16,351 bases of DNA from Candidatus Bathyarchaeota archaeon (GCA_016934355.1 JAFGTA010000006.1:1-16351); one strand, 5' to 3'; shown: positions 5,873-15,657, counted from the first letter of the stretch. The notes: generated by a model from the letters alone, not told the origin. Numbers and translations are program-made.

Positions 5873-8035
5873 ATGAAAAAACCGATTATCCTTTTGGCTA
5901 TACTAACACTATTGCTGTCTTCAACCATCCCGATCTTTGGGATAACCACAGAAACCGGAGTGGAGTGGAACCCCGACTTCGACTCGTCAGGCGTCGTCCT
6001 GGACGAGCCGTTCGAGGGCTACCTGTACGACCCCGCCGTGGTCCATGGGGAGACCCTCGTGATCGCCACGCCGTCTGACCCTCCGGAGCAGCACCAGTTC
6101 AACGCAGGGGCCTCAGCAAGCTACGAATTCCTAGACCCGATGAGTGACTACCTCGTTCGCACTGACCCCGTGACGGGCGGCCCTGTTCCGTGGATCGCGG
6201 AAAGTTGGGACCTCTCAGAGGATCACCTGACCTACACGATTCACCTTGCGAAGGGCGTCAAGTTCCACGACGGCACCGAGCTCACAAGCGAGGACGTCAA
6301 GTGGTGCTTCGACTTCGTCATGGAGAACCAGTTTACTAGGATGTCTGACGTCTGGGACGTGCTTGACCCGGAGAACCCGACAGAGATAGTCGACGATTAC
6401 ACGATCAAGTTCCATCTGAAGGAACCTTTCGTGCCCTTCCCGCAGGAGACGCTGACCACAGTGGCCATCGTGCCCAAACACGTGTGGGAGGTCATCGCGG
6501 CTGATCCGGACTTCGACTGGTTCACGTACGTGCCGACTCTTGAGGAGCAGGTGGGCTGCGGCCCGTTCAAGCTCATCGAGTATGAAGCGAACTCGCACTT
6601 CAAGTTCGAGGCATTCGAGGACTACTGGCACGGTAAACCCTACGTCGACTACATGCTTAGACCTATAATCACAAGCGGCGACGCAGAGCTGCTAGCCGTC
6701 AAGAGGGGCGACGTGGATGTCTTCACAGGCTTCCTCGCCTCCGAGGCTATACCCGGCCTCCTTAGGGAGGAGGGCATCGGCCTGTTCCTGTACAATAATC
6801 CCTATTTCTACCACTGGGGAATGAACACAGCGATCTGGCCCTTCAACGAGAAGGAGTTCAGGTACGCGTGCGCTTACTCCGTCGACAAGCAGGACCTCGT
6901 CGCGACACTGCTGCTAGGGTACGGCATACCCGGCCCCGTGGGCGTCGAAGCGCCTTTCTACAGCTACTGGTTCAACGAGGACACGCCTGAGACCTACACC
7001 TTCAACCTCACGAAGGCCGCTGAGATTCTGGACGACCTTGGATGGGTCGACACAGACGAAGACGGCATCCGTGAGGGCGTAGGGGAGCACGCCGGAGAGC
7101 CCATAGCTTTCGACATCGGGCCACCCATCTACGACCCCGTACGGGTCAGGGCTGCCGAGCTGATAGCGGAGAACCTGCAGCAGATAGGCGTCGACGCCAC
7201 CGTCCAGTACATGGAGTGGGCTACCCTCTGGGGAAAGATCATACAACCGCTCGACTCGCCTAGCAAGATCGACTCTTGGCTCCTAGGCTCGTCAGAGAGC
7301 ATCGACCCACAGTGGTTAAAGACGAGGCTACACTCGACCTCTATACCGAACCCCAACTACTACGGGTTCGTCAACGCGGAGTTCGACCAGCTAGCCGAGG
7401 CACAGGGTCAGCAGTTCGACGTCGATGAACGCAGGGCAAGCGTCTTCAGGATGCAGGAGATACTGGCGGAAGAGATCCCGCTCGTCGTGATGTACTTCCG
7501 TCAGAGCCCCAGCGTCTACAGAACAGATAAGCTGACAGGCTGGGTAGACGACTTCGACGCGGGCAGAGGCAACTTCTGGGACTACGTCAACGTGCGTCCC
7601 AAGGTGTCGCTGAAGGCCATGAGTATATCCGTCGTGAACACGCCTGCCCCTGAGGTTGAGATAGGCGACACAATAACGGTGGGCATCAAGTACATAGGCC
7701 CAAGCGGAGAGGAGATCACGGACGCAGAGGTTACGGCGCTCGTCACGGGCGACCCGACATCCTACGTCCTTGCTCACGCAGGCGCGGGCACATACAGGAC
7801 CACCTTCGACACAACCGGCTGGCTTGAGGGCGACTACACCCTCAGGATCGACGCAACGGCCGTAGGGTACAACGAGCTGCTAACGACGTTCGCTGTGGAC
7901 GTCGCCGAGCCCGCACCCGAACTGCCGCCGGAGGAGCCCTCATTCTGGGAGTCCTACGGCGCGACGGTTACCGGCGTGGTCGTGGTGCTCGCAGTCGTGG
8001 CGATAGTGTTCGTCTACAGGTCCGCGAAGAAATAG
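5873..8035 (+). CDS. dppA: Extracellular solute-binding protein family 5 (peptide importer), membrane-anchored
   Basis: A 720-residue binding protein that captures peptides or related solutes for DppBCDF. Residues 1-23 are a signal peptide (KKP followed by a Leu/Ile-rich core). The family 5 body spans about 55-580 and contains the hallmark region near 101-140: PWIAESWDLSEDHLTYTIHL then VKFHDGTELTSEDVKWCFDF. The segment after about 580 is a beta-rich, Ig-like domain (VEIGDTITVGIKYIGPSGEE). A Pro/Glu-rich linker and a C-terminal membrane helix (about 698-716) with RSAKK follow. So the protein is tethered at its C-terminus rather than by a lipidated Cys, as is common in archaea. A strong promoter and ribosome-binding site precede it. 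It is followed by a T8 run and then the permease genes. The ligand is not predictable from sequence. Confidence 0.92.
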   Translation: MKKPIILLAILTLLLSSTIPIFGITTETGVEWNPDFDSSGVVLDEPFEGYLYDPAVVHGETLVIATPSDPPEQHQFNAGASASYEFLDPMSDYLVRTDPVTGGPVPWIAESWDLSEDHLTYTIHLAKGVKFHDGTELTSEDVKWCFDFVMENQFTRMSDVWDVLDPENPTEIVDDYTIKFHLKEPFVPFPQETLTTVAIVPKHVWEVIAADPDFDWFTYVPTLEEQVGCGPFKLIEYEANSHFKFEAFEDYWHGKPYVDYMLRPIITSGDAELLAVKRGDVDVFTGFLASEAIPGLLREEGIGLFLYNNPYFYHWGMNTAIWPFNEKEFRYACAYSVDKQDLVATLLLGYGIPGPVGVEAPFYSYWFNEDTPETYTFNLTKAAEILDDLGWVDTDEDGIREGVGEHAGEPIAFDIGPPIYDPVRVRAAELIAENLQQIGVDATVQYMEWATLWGKIIQPLDSPSKIDSWLLGSSESIDPQWLKTRLHSTSIPNPNYYGFVNAEFDQLAEAQGQQFDVDERRASVFRMQEILAEEIPLVVMYFRQSPSVYRTDKLTGWVDDFDAGRGNFWDYVNVRPKVSLKAMSISVVNTPAPEVEIGDTITVGIKYIGPSGEEITDAEVTALVTGDPTSYVLAHAGAGTYRTTFDTTGWLEGDYTLRIDATAVGYNELLTTFAVDVAEPAPELPPEEPSFWESYGATVTGVVVVLAVVAIVFVYRSAKK

Positions 8036-8050
8036 ATAGCCATCATCCTC

Positions 8051-8058
8051 TTTTTTTT
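8051..8058 (+). terminator. T8 run after dppA, likely full or partial terminator
   Basis: Eight consecutive T residues begin 15 bases after the dppA stop. Archaeal RNA polymerase terminates at such runs without needing a hairpin. It probably lets binding protein mRNA exceed permease mRNA. Confidence 0.5.
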
Positions 8059-8077
8059 ATTTCATCCTGACAGGGAT

Positions 8078-8088
8078 ATCTTAAAAAC
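8078..8088 (+). promoter_or_regulatory. TATA-like box before dppB
   Basis: ATCTTAAAAAC lies between the T8 run and ATG 8141. Transcription would start near 8109. It may give the permease genes a separate transcript. Only composition and position support it. Confidence 0.35.
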
Positions 8089-8140
8089 ATCTGAAACTAT
8101 GATCTTTAACCAATCGTAGGTATACTAGGACCTGAAAGCC

Positions 8141-9106
8141 ATGGCGTACATAGCGAAAAAGTTTGCATCGCGTCTCATAACTTTCTTCATCATGATCTCT
8201 GTGATCTTCTTCCTCGCACGAAGCGCAGGGAGCGACCCCTTCGAGCGCTACCTCTCCGAGGACCCGCGTATCCCGCTTGACCAGATAGAGAGGCTACGGG
8301 CAAAGTTTGGCCTAGACAAGCCGATCCATCTACAGTACCTTGACTTCGTTACGAGTACACTCCAGGGCGAGTTCGGGTACAGCCTCTACTACCACATGCC
8401 CGTGTTCGACAAGGTGATGGAGGCGCTGCCTAAAACGATATTTCTCTTAGGCACCTCGATCATCATCTCAACGTTGGTGTCCTTCGTCATCGGCGTGTAC
8501 TTTGCCTGGAGGAGGGGCACACAGCTCGACATATGGGGCACGAATGCCTTCATGTTCGTTCGCTCCACCCCCCACTTCTGGCTTGGCATGATTCTCCTCA
8601 TCATCTTCGGGTACTATTACCCGATATTCCCCCTGTTCGGCTATAAGTCACCCGGCATTACCTACGCCAACACATTCGAATACATTAGAGACCTCCTATG
8701 GCACGCCACTCTTCCATTAACGACGCTTCTCGTCCGCCAGATTGGAATGTATGTACTCTACACGCGTAACTCGATGGTGGAGGTTCTTGGTGAGGACTAC
8801 ATGCTCACCGCCAAGGCTAAGGGCGTTTCCGAGAGGGCTCAGATGTTCAAGCACGCCGCCAGGAACGCGCTTCTGCCGATAGTCACCGTGACGGCGCTGC
8901 GGTTCGGGTTCATGGTGAACGGGGCGATCCTCACGGAGACAGTGTTCTCGTACCCGGGGATGGGGCGCCTCATATACACCGCTATAATGAACGACGACTT
9001 CTTCCTGCTGCAGGGCAGCTTCTTCATGGTCTCGATAACCGTGCTGATAGCGAACACCATCGCAGACATACTGTGCGCGTTCCTCGACCCGAGGATCAAG
9101 ATATAG
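8141..9106 (+). CDS. dppB: Peptide ABC importer permease, DppB type
   Basis: A 321-residue inner permease of the importer. It has the family beginning (FASRLITFFIMISVIFFLAR, first membrane helix at about 10-27) and the extracellular AKFGLDKPIHLQYLDFV region around 52-70. Further membrane helices lie near 95-122, 132-160, 185-206, 240-265 and 285-310. The cytoplasmic EAA loop, which docks onto the ATPases, reads EDYMLTAKAKGVSERAQMF, with ARNALLPIVT following. Family endings such as ETVFSYPGMGRL and the terminal DPRIKI are present. No strong Shine-Dalgarno is seen (AGGA at 8127-8130). The dppC gene follows within a few bases, with its ribosome-binding site overlapping the end of this gene, so the two are co-transcribed. 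Confidence 0.94.
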   Translation: MAYIAKKFASRLITFFIMISVIFFLARSAGSDPFERYLSEDPRIPLDQIERLRAKFGLDKPIHLQYLDFVTSTLQGEFGYSLYYHMPVFDKVMEALPKTIFLLGTSIIISTLVSFVIGVYFAWRRGTQLDIWGTNAFMFVRSTPHFWLGMILLIIFGYYYPIFPLFGYKSPGITYANTFEYIRDLLWHATLPLTTLLVRQIGMYVLYTRNSMVEVLGEDYMLTAKAKGVSERAQMFKHAARNALLPIVTVTALRFGFMVNGAILTETVFSYPGMGRLIYTAIMNDDFFLLQGSFFMVSITVLIANTIADILCAFLDPRIKI

Positions 9107-9113
9107 GAGTGTG

Positions 9114-10031
9114 ATGAAGACGACGCAGAAACCCGCCCCGAAGCGCAGCAGCATAAGAATGGACACACTCAAAAAGGGTCTACGCGACTTCGCGGATGTC
9201 TACAGGAGGAGCGGTTCTGGTCTACTCGGCATGGCCCTACTCCTGTCCTTCCTATTCATAGCGTTGTTCGCGCCGTATCTGAGCCCCTACGACCCGTATG
9301 ACAGGGTGGACCGTCCCCTCAGGCCGCCGTCCGACAAGTACCTCCTCGGCACAAACGACATAGGTCAGGACATCTTCTCGGAGCTGCTCCACGGTACCAG
9401 GGTCTCCCTCACTATAGGCTTCATGGCTGCCATCTTCACGGTCACTATAGGCACCCTCATCGGTGTGGTCGCGGGCTTCATGGGGGGCTCCGTCGACGAG
9501 GTGTTGATGAGGTTCACGGACATCGTCATGATTCTGCCGAATATTCCGCTGCTGATTCTGCTTATGGCAATCCTGGGCAAGTCCAGCTTCCTGATCATGG
9601 TGCTCGCCATCTCGCTCACGGGGTGGACAGGGACGGCTAGGATGGTACGGTCCACGACCCTCTCTATCAAGGAGAGGATGTTCGTAGAGGCGTCCAAGGC
9701 GATAGGCGCCAGCGACAGCCACATCATATTCAAGCATATACTGCCCAACGTGTCGCCCCTAATCATGGCGACCACCATCTACCAGGTGGCGGGGGCCATG
9801 ATGTCAGAGGCCAGCCTCGCCTTCCTCGGCCTCGGCGACCCCAGCCAGAAGAGCTGGGGCATGATACTGCACTACGCGGAGACGTCTGGCGGCTGGTACG
9901 CCAACATGGGGTACCCCGCCTTCTGGTGGATCATACCTCCGGGCATCTGCATCGCCCTGACCGTGGCCTCGCTGACGCTCATCGGCCAGACCATCGAGGA
10001 GATAATCAACCCGCGGCTCAGGCGACGCTGA
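9114..10031 (+). CDS. dppC: Peptide ABC importer permease, DppC type
   Basis: A 305-residue partner permease of DppB. After a basic N-terminus (KTTQKPAPKRSS) the first helix lies at about 35-55, then the family signature LLGTNDIGQDIFSELLHGTR near 77-96. The permease core follows, with the EAA loop RMFVEASKAIGASDSHIIF and HILPNVSPLIM. LAFLGLGDPSQKSWGMIL and the terminal INPRL are also typical of DppC. ATG 9114 is preferred over the adjacent GTG 9111 because AGGAG ends at 9109, leaving a workable spacing. It closes the importer cluster; the next gene converges from the other strand 58 bases on. Together with dppA, dppB, dppD and dppF it completes an importer. Confidence 0.94.
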   Translation: MKTTQKPAPKRSSIRMDTLKKGLRDFADVYRRSGSGLLGMALLLSFLFIALFAPYLSPYDPYDRVDRPLRPPSDKYLLGTNDIGQDIFSELLHGTRVSLTIGFMAAIFTVTIGTLIGVVAGFMGGSVDEVLMRFTDIVMILPNIPLLILLMAILGKSSFLIMVLAISLTGWTGTARMVRSTTLSIKERMFVEASKAIGASDSHIIFKHILPNVSPLIMATTIYQVAGAMMSEASLAFLGLGDPSQKSWGMILHYAETSGGWYANMGYPAFWWIIPPGICIALTVASLTLIGQTIEEIINPRLRRR

Positions 10032-10063
10032 GTACACCGGCGTGCCCAATTTCTTTGAGAAAG

Positions 10064-10070
10064 AGAAAAA
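10064..10070 (-). terminator. T-run terminator of the amidohydrolase operon
   Basis: On the minus strand a run of T residues within CTTTTTTCTC follows the stop of the amidohydrolase gene by about 20 bases. It fits the archaeal T-run type. No comparable run is seen for dppC on the plus strand in this gap. Confidence 0.4.
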
Positions 10071-10089
10071 AGTAAGTGGTTTAGGGGCC

Positions 10090-10797
10090 TCAGAGGCTCA
10101 TGATGCGGCTTAAGTTGCCGCCCATGATCTTGTCCCTTACGCCGCCGCCCATCTCTGACACCTCGACTCCTTTGAGCTCCACGTCTAGGCTCCCGAGGGG
10201 CGCGTCCGAGACGAACACCAGCCTATCTAGGTCGTAGTGGGAGGCATATCCCCACTGAAAGGCGAGTGCTGGGAACTGTCTGGTCATGAGGTAGAGGTTC
10301 GCTACGTTCTTCGCCGTCTCAGGTGCCCTCCGGGTCATCGGGGTGACGAAGTTCACTTCCTCGTGCTTGGAGGCGAGGGTGGCCACCGACTCGGGCGGGC
10401 AGAATATGGAGTCCCCCGAGTGTATGTAGACTGGTACACCGTGCTCCTCTGCCTTCTTGAGGACGGGCTCCATCAGCTGGCCCCCCACGCCGTAGCCGTC
10501 GTTCGTGGGGTCAAGCTTCACGCCCTTAAAGCCCTGCTCCGAGAGCGCTGTCTCGATCTTGTCCTCCATCCCCTCCAGCTGGGGGTTCACCCTGTACAGT
10601 GGCACGAGTCTCCCCGGGTATGTCTCGCATGCGGAGCGGACGTAGTCGTTGGCCGCGTCGTAGAAGGGGCCGGGCGGCGGGGCCACCGCCACAGTGGCCT
10701 CGACGCCGACTCTGTCCATCGTGGCTATGAGGGTCTCTGCGGTCTGCTTCATGTATATGGATTTGCCGAGGAAGGCGTGTCCGTCGATGATTTTCAT
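10090..10797 (-). CDS. Amidohydrolase-2-like protein with incomplete metal site, probable pseudoenzyme or partner
   Basis: A 235-residue TIM-barrel amidohydrolase relative, clearly paralogous to the gene just upstream (shared IDGH start, ATMDRVGVEA, VNPQLEGMEDKI, GFKGVKLDP, VPVYIHSGD, ending GGNLSRIMSL). Compared with that gene, the usual HxH becomes H7-A-F9. The barrel His in IGHMGK is replaced in VTPMTRR (about 151-157), and FH102 is replaced by LD96. H126 (YIHSGD) and D198 (VSDAP) remain. With two metal histidines gone it may be catalytically dead and serve as a structural or regulatory subunit, or use a different mechanism. Its ATG overlaps the upstream TGA by one base (TGATG), so translation is coupled and the two proteins are probably made in similar amounts. 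The reading frame is intact, so this is not a decaying pseudogene. Confidence 0.8.
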   Translation of the reverse strand: MKIIDGHAFLGKSIYMKQTAETLIATMDRVGVEATVAVAPPPGPFYDAANDYVRSACETYPGRLVPLYRVNPQLEGMEDKIETALSEQGFKGVKLDPTNDGYGVGGQLMEPVLKKAEEHGVPVYIHSGDSIFCPPESVATLASKHEEVNFVTPMTRRAPETAKNVANLYLMTRQFPALAFQWGYASHYDLDRLVFVSDAPLGSLDVELKGVEVSEMGGGVRDKIMGGNLSRIMSL

Positions 10798-11555
10798 CAG
10801 GATACCTCCAGGCCCAGTATACGAGCCATGTTGTCCCCCAGCACAAGTCTCTTCTCCTCAGGCGAGATGTCGGCGACACGGACCTTCAGCATCTCCACCT
10901 CGGGTATCCCGAAGGGTGTGTCGGAGCCGTAGACCACCCTGTCTGCGCCGATGCGTTTGACAGCGCGGGCGATGTCTGCGTGGCTCCTGAAAGAGGTCTC
11001 CAGTATGATGTTGTCGAACCAGCGAGCTACGCAGATGGCGTCCTCGTAGAGCCGCTTACCCATGTGGCCTATCACGAGGGTGAGGTCTGGGAAGCTGTCC
11101 GCGAGGTCTCCCACGAGGGTGGGCTGGGCGTAGCCATAGGTGTCGGGCTCACCCGTGTGAATGAGAATAGGCATGCCGAGCTTCACGGCGAGCTCAGCTA
11201 TGGGGAACGCGAGCTCTTCGCTGTTGATGGGGAAAGCCTCGTTCCTTGGGTGGAACTTTATGCCCCTGAACCCCTGCTTGGCGCCCTTCTTTATGCTGTT
11301 TAGAGCGTTTTCCTGCAGGTGTGGGTTGACCCTCATGAACGGGATGATTCTGCCGCCCGCCTCCTCCGTGGCCTTGGCTAGGAACTCGTTGGTCTCGTCG
11401 TAGGTCCTGTCCTTGCCTATTGATGAGTATGGGGCGCATGTGACCACCGCGTCGATGCCGTTTCTGTCCATAATGGTGGTGAACTCCTCTACCGTGTTCG
11501 GCTGGAGCCCTCTCCCCGGCCCGGCGAAGTGGGTGTGGCCGTCAATTACTACCAT
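10797..11555 (-). CDS. Amidohydrolase-2 family metal-dependent hydrolase (intact metal site)
   Basis: A 252-residue amidohydrolase-2 (TIM-barrel) hydrolase or decarboxylase. Metal ligands are all present: H7-T-H9 in IDGHTHFAG, H133 in ILIHTGE, H164 in VIGHMGK and D212 in YGSDTPFG, with FH102 (IKFHPR) as an extra barrel His. The family includes ACMS-type decarboxylases and various C-C or amide hydrolases, so the substrate cannot be named. ATG 11555 gives the standard MVVIDGHTH beginning; the upstream TTG at 11567 adds only four residues. A TATA-like TTATTTAG on the minus strand (about 11584-11593) would start RNA near 11563, almost leaderless. It is the first gene of a two-gene operon with the degenerate paralogue and is divergent from a small unknown gene. 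Confidence 0.88.
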   Translation of the reverse strand: MVVIDGHTHFAGPGRGLQPNTVEEFTTIMDRNGIDAVVTCAPYSSIGKDRTYDETNEFLAKATEEAGGRIIPFMRVNPHLQENALNSIKKGAKQGFRGIKFHPRNEAFPINSEELAFPIAELAVKLGMPILIHTGEPDTYGYAQPTLVGDLADSFPDLTLVIGHMGKRLYEDAICVARWFDNIILETSFRSHADIARAVKRIGADRVVYGSDTPFGIPEVEMLKVRVADISPEEKRLVLGDNMARILGLEVS

Positions 11556-11570
11556 TTCGTATCTCAATCC

Positions 11571-11594
11571 ATTATACGGATGAGTCTAAATAAC
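11571..11594. promoter_or_regulatory. Shared divergent promoter between amidohydrolase operon and small unknown gene
   Basis: The segment holds ATTATA at 11571-11576 and CTAAATAA at 11586-11593. On the minus strand the latter reads TTATTTAG, about 34 bases from ATG 11555. On the plus strand the two boxes would start RNA near 11599 or 11616. Overlap of the two promoters suggests linked control. Confidence 0.4.
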
Positions 11595-12005
11595 ATGCGG
11601 TTCAGATTATCAGCGATGATCGTCAGGTCTATGGATGTCCGCGGCGCATGGTGCGAGTTGCTGGGACGGTTCCTCGGGCTTCTCGACGAGATAGATTTCA
11701 AAGTGATTCATAGGGAGGAGACGGGCGACGGGTTTAGGGTAATAGGGGCCAGCGCCAAGCGGAGGTCCCAGCTGACGGCGACCATGATGAACCTGTTCGT
11801 TGGGTATATACAGAGGAACCGGATCACCGTGGAACTGGAAGCCAAACAAGACGGCGGCGTTATCCACGCCGTGCTGCGAAGCTGCCCTTATCTCGACGTG
11901 CTTGACATGGAGGCCCCCGCCGGAAACCCTGAGGAGCAGGAGCGGTGTGTCTTGCTGGCGGATTTCGTGCAAGAAGAGATCCTGAAACATGAACCCGCTG
12001 AGTGA
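11595..12005 (+). CDS. Hypothetical protein, unrecognised
   Basis: A soluble protein of 136 residues if read from ATG 11595. I do not recognise its family. It is mixed alpha/beta in appearance: a helical start (VRGAWCELLGRFLGLLDEI), then FKVIHREETGDGFRVIGASA, MMNLFVGYIQRNRITVELEA and VIHAVLRSCPYLDVL, ending in a helix (CVLLADFVQEEILKHE). The spacing of CPYLDVL and a later Cys in an acidic helix faintly recalls ATC-hydrolase-like small proteins, at low confidence. No membrane segment or signal peptide is present. The start is unclear: ATG 11580, 11595 and 11616 are all in frame, and no Shine-Dalgarno sequence helps decide. It is divergent from the amidohydrolase operon, with overlapping promoter elements, so joint regulation is possible. 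Confidence 0.6.
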   Translation: MRFRLSAMIVRSMDVRGAWCELLGRFLGLLDEIDFKVIHREETGDGFRVIGASAKRRSQLTATMMNLFVGYIQRNRITVELEAKQDGGVIHAVLRSCPYLDVLDMEAPAGNPEEQERCVLLADFVQEEILKHEPAE

Positions 12006-12021
12006 GGCAAACCAGCTTCTC

Positions 12022-12029
12022 AATTATAT
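12022..12029 (+). promoter_or_regulatory. TATA-like box before the DUF1614 gene
   Basis: AATTATAT lies in the 73-base gap after the small unknown gene. Transcription would begin near 12051, downstream of the first possible ATG (12046). That favours the ATG cluster at 12079-12090 as the real start. Confidence 0.4.
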
Positions 12030-12078
12030 CTGAGCGCCCGCCTCGATGGGAACAATTATTCGGGGGAAACCGTCAGGT

Positions 12079-12828
12079 ATGGTAATGATGCGCAACATCA
12101 AGGGCTTGATCTACAAGCCGTTCAACCTTCTCTACATGGCTTTCCTGTTCTTCGTCCTCTTCACGGTGGCCGGCTGGTTCCTGAGCTTCTTCAAAGGGCT
12201 GCTCGTCCAGACGCTGGGCATCCCCCAGGAGTACTTCTGGGCAGTCACACTCCTCAGCCTCATAGGCAGCTACGTGAACCTGCCCCTCGCAGTCCTGGAG
12301 TCCGAGAAGCCCGTGGTCTACAGAGAGGAGGTGGACTCCTTCGGAGTCACGTGGAAGGTGCCCGAGGTGGAGACGGGGCCCAAGCAGACCCTCATAATGA
12401 TAAACTTGGGCGGAGCCATCATACCGGCGCTGATCTCGGCGTATCTGCTCATCTTCTCCATACCGATGTGTGCGCCCAACCTCTGGAATACGTACCTGAA
12501 GGCGCTCGTCGTTCTCATAGTTGTCACCCTCACGACGCACCAGAGCGCCCAGATAGTGGAGGGTCTCGGCATAACGACGCCGGCGTGGGGGCCACCCACA
12601 ATGACCGCCTTCATAGTGATGCTGATAAACCACTTCAGCCCCGTCACGTGCGCCACACAGATCGCGTACATAGGAGGCACCCTCGGCGCCCTCATAGGGG
12701 CTGACCTGATGAACCTGCACAGGGTGGCCGGCGTGGGCCCCGTGGTGAGTATCGGCGGGGCAGGCACCTTCGACGGCGTCTACCTCACAGGCCTAGTGTC
12801 GGTTCTATTGGTAGTGCTCCTAGCCTGA
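12079..12828 (+). CDS. DUF1614-type multi-pass membrane protein
   Basis: A 249-residue membrane protein matching the DUF1614 pattern: an early hydrophobic helix pair (FNLLYMAFLFFVLFTVAGWF), LLSLIGSYVNLPL, a soluble EEVDSFGVTWKVPE loop, INLGGAIIPALISAYLL, HQSAQIVEGLGI, AYIGGTLGALIGADL and the characteristic SIGGAGTFDGVYLTGL near the end. DUF1614 is uncharacterised; conserved Gly, His and Asp residues inside helices suggest transport or a membrane enzyme, which is inference. About six to seven membrane segments are visible. The start is ambiguous: ATG 12046 adds 11 polar residues, while ATGs at 12079, 12085 and 12088 begin just ahead of the first helix and lie downstream of the predicted transcription start. 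It is convergent with cdc48, with 22 bases between the stops. Confidence 0.82.
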   Translation: MVMMRNIKGLIYKPFNLLYMAFLFFVLFTVAGWFLSFFKGLLVQTLGIPQEYFWAVTLLSLIGSYVNLPLAVLESEKPVVYREEVDSFGVTWKVPEVETGPKQTLIMINLGGAIIPALISAYLLIFSIPMCAPNLWNTYLKALVVLIVVTLTTHQSAQIVEGLGITTPAWGPPTMTAFIVMLINHFSPVTCATQIAYIGGTLGALIGADLMNLHRVAGVGPVVSIGGAGTFDGVYLTGLVSVLLVVLLA

Positions 12829-12850
12829 GGAGCCTAGTATAGAAAAAGGG

Positions 12851-15058
<2,208 letters not shown>

Positions 15059-15586
15059 CTACTCTACCTTTACGTCTACTCCGTCGTCCTCGGGGGCCTT
15101 CACGAGGGTGAACGTGAGGTCCAGGACGCCGTTGTTGTAGGTGGCCTTCCCCGAGTCGGGGTCCACCTCCACATTCAGCGGCACCTCGGTCTCGTAGTCC
15201 TTGGTCTCGCTGCCAGCTGAAATATGTACTCCCGCGCCGGTGGCCTTTACCTTGATGGACTCCTTTGAGACGCCGGGCATCTCTACCAGCACCCTAACCC
15301 TTCGGTTCTCCTTGTCGACGTCGACCTGGCTGAGGGTCTCCATGGTCTGGGGCTCGTCGAGGCTGAAGCCTGTCTGTGGCTCGCCCAGATTGAACCCGGT
15401 CTGGGGGAGCCCTGTGCCGAACTCCCTGATCACGGGCTTGCCGTCTGGCCCCATGGTCATGGAGTAGCCGTAGCTCCACGTCTTCACGTTGGGGTCGCCC
15501 TGGCCAGTGTTTATGGCTGGGTCTACTCCGAACTGCTTGAATATCCTTTCAACGAACTTTTCGAAGTCGTCGTTTATCCATGACAT
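15059..15586 (-). CDS. hsp20: Small heat-shock protein, Hsp20 family (alpha-crystallin domain)
   Basis: A 175-residue ATP-independent chaperone that holds unfolding proteins in large oligomers. The alpha-crystallin domain covers about 84-165, with VDVDKENRRVRVLVEMPGV (87-105), the I/VKVKATGAGVHISA strand and the hallmark NNGVLDLTF (151-159). A V-K-V triplet near the end may be the C-terminal oligomerisation motif. The N-terminus begins MSWINDDFEKFVERIFKQFG, the usual amphipathic start. Between 61 and 82 is a short repeat, PQTGFNLGE then PQTGFSLDE then PQT, which is unusual for this family. ATG 15586 is chosen because the longer reading frame (to 15715) runs through the promoter and has no family match. 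A TATA box lies about 39 bases upstream and an inverted repeat immediately beyond it. It is first in an operon with cdc48. Confidence 0.92.
   Translation of the reverse strand: MSWINDDFEKFVERIFKQFGVDPAINTGQGDPNVKTWSYGYSMTMGPDGKPVIREFGTGLPQTGFNLGEPQTGFSLDEPQTMETLSQVDVDKENRRVRVLVEMPGVSKESIKVKATGAGVHISAGSETKDYETEVPLNVEVDPDSGKATYNNGVLDLTFTLVKAPEDDGVDVKVE
15341..15406 (-). repeat. Short tandem peptide repeat PQTGF-L-E in Hsp20 linker
   Basis: Residues 61-82 read PQTGFNLGE, PQTGFSLDE, PQT. The codons differ between copies (for example ACC/ACA and GGG/GGC), so the repeat is old or kept by selection at the protein level. It separates the N-terminal region from the alpha-crystallin domain. Confidence 0.6.
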
Positions 15587-15617
15587 ATTTTTTCGCTGTC
15601 TTTCTCTGGGATGCCCC

Positions 15618-15630
15618 GGGATATAAATAT
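15618..15630 (-). promoter_or_regulatory. TATA box of the hsp20-cdc48 operon
   Basis: On the minus strand it reads ATATTTATATCCC. It is centred about 39 bases before ATG 15586, predicting a start of RNA near 15599 and a leader of about 13 bases. AT-rich and well placed. Confidence 0.6.
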
Positions 15631-15639
15631 TATGGCAAA

Positions 15640-15657
15640 ATGTCATGTTTCTGACAT
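15640..15657. promoter_or_regulatory. Inverted repeat ATGTCA-N6-TGACAT upstream of hsp20 TATA box
   Basis: Exact six-base arms at 15640-15645 and 15652-15657 flank a six-base spacer. It lies just upstream of the hsp20 TATA box. A further half-site (ATGTCAT) occurs at 15709-15715. It is a candidate site for a heat-shock regulator. Confidence 0.5.
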
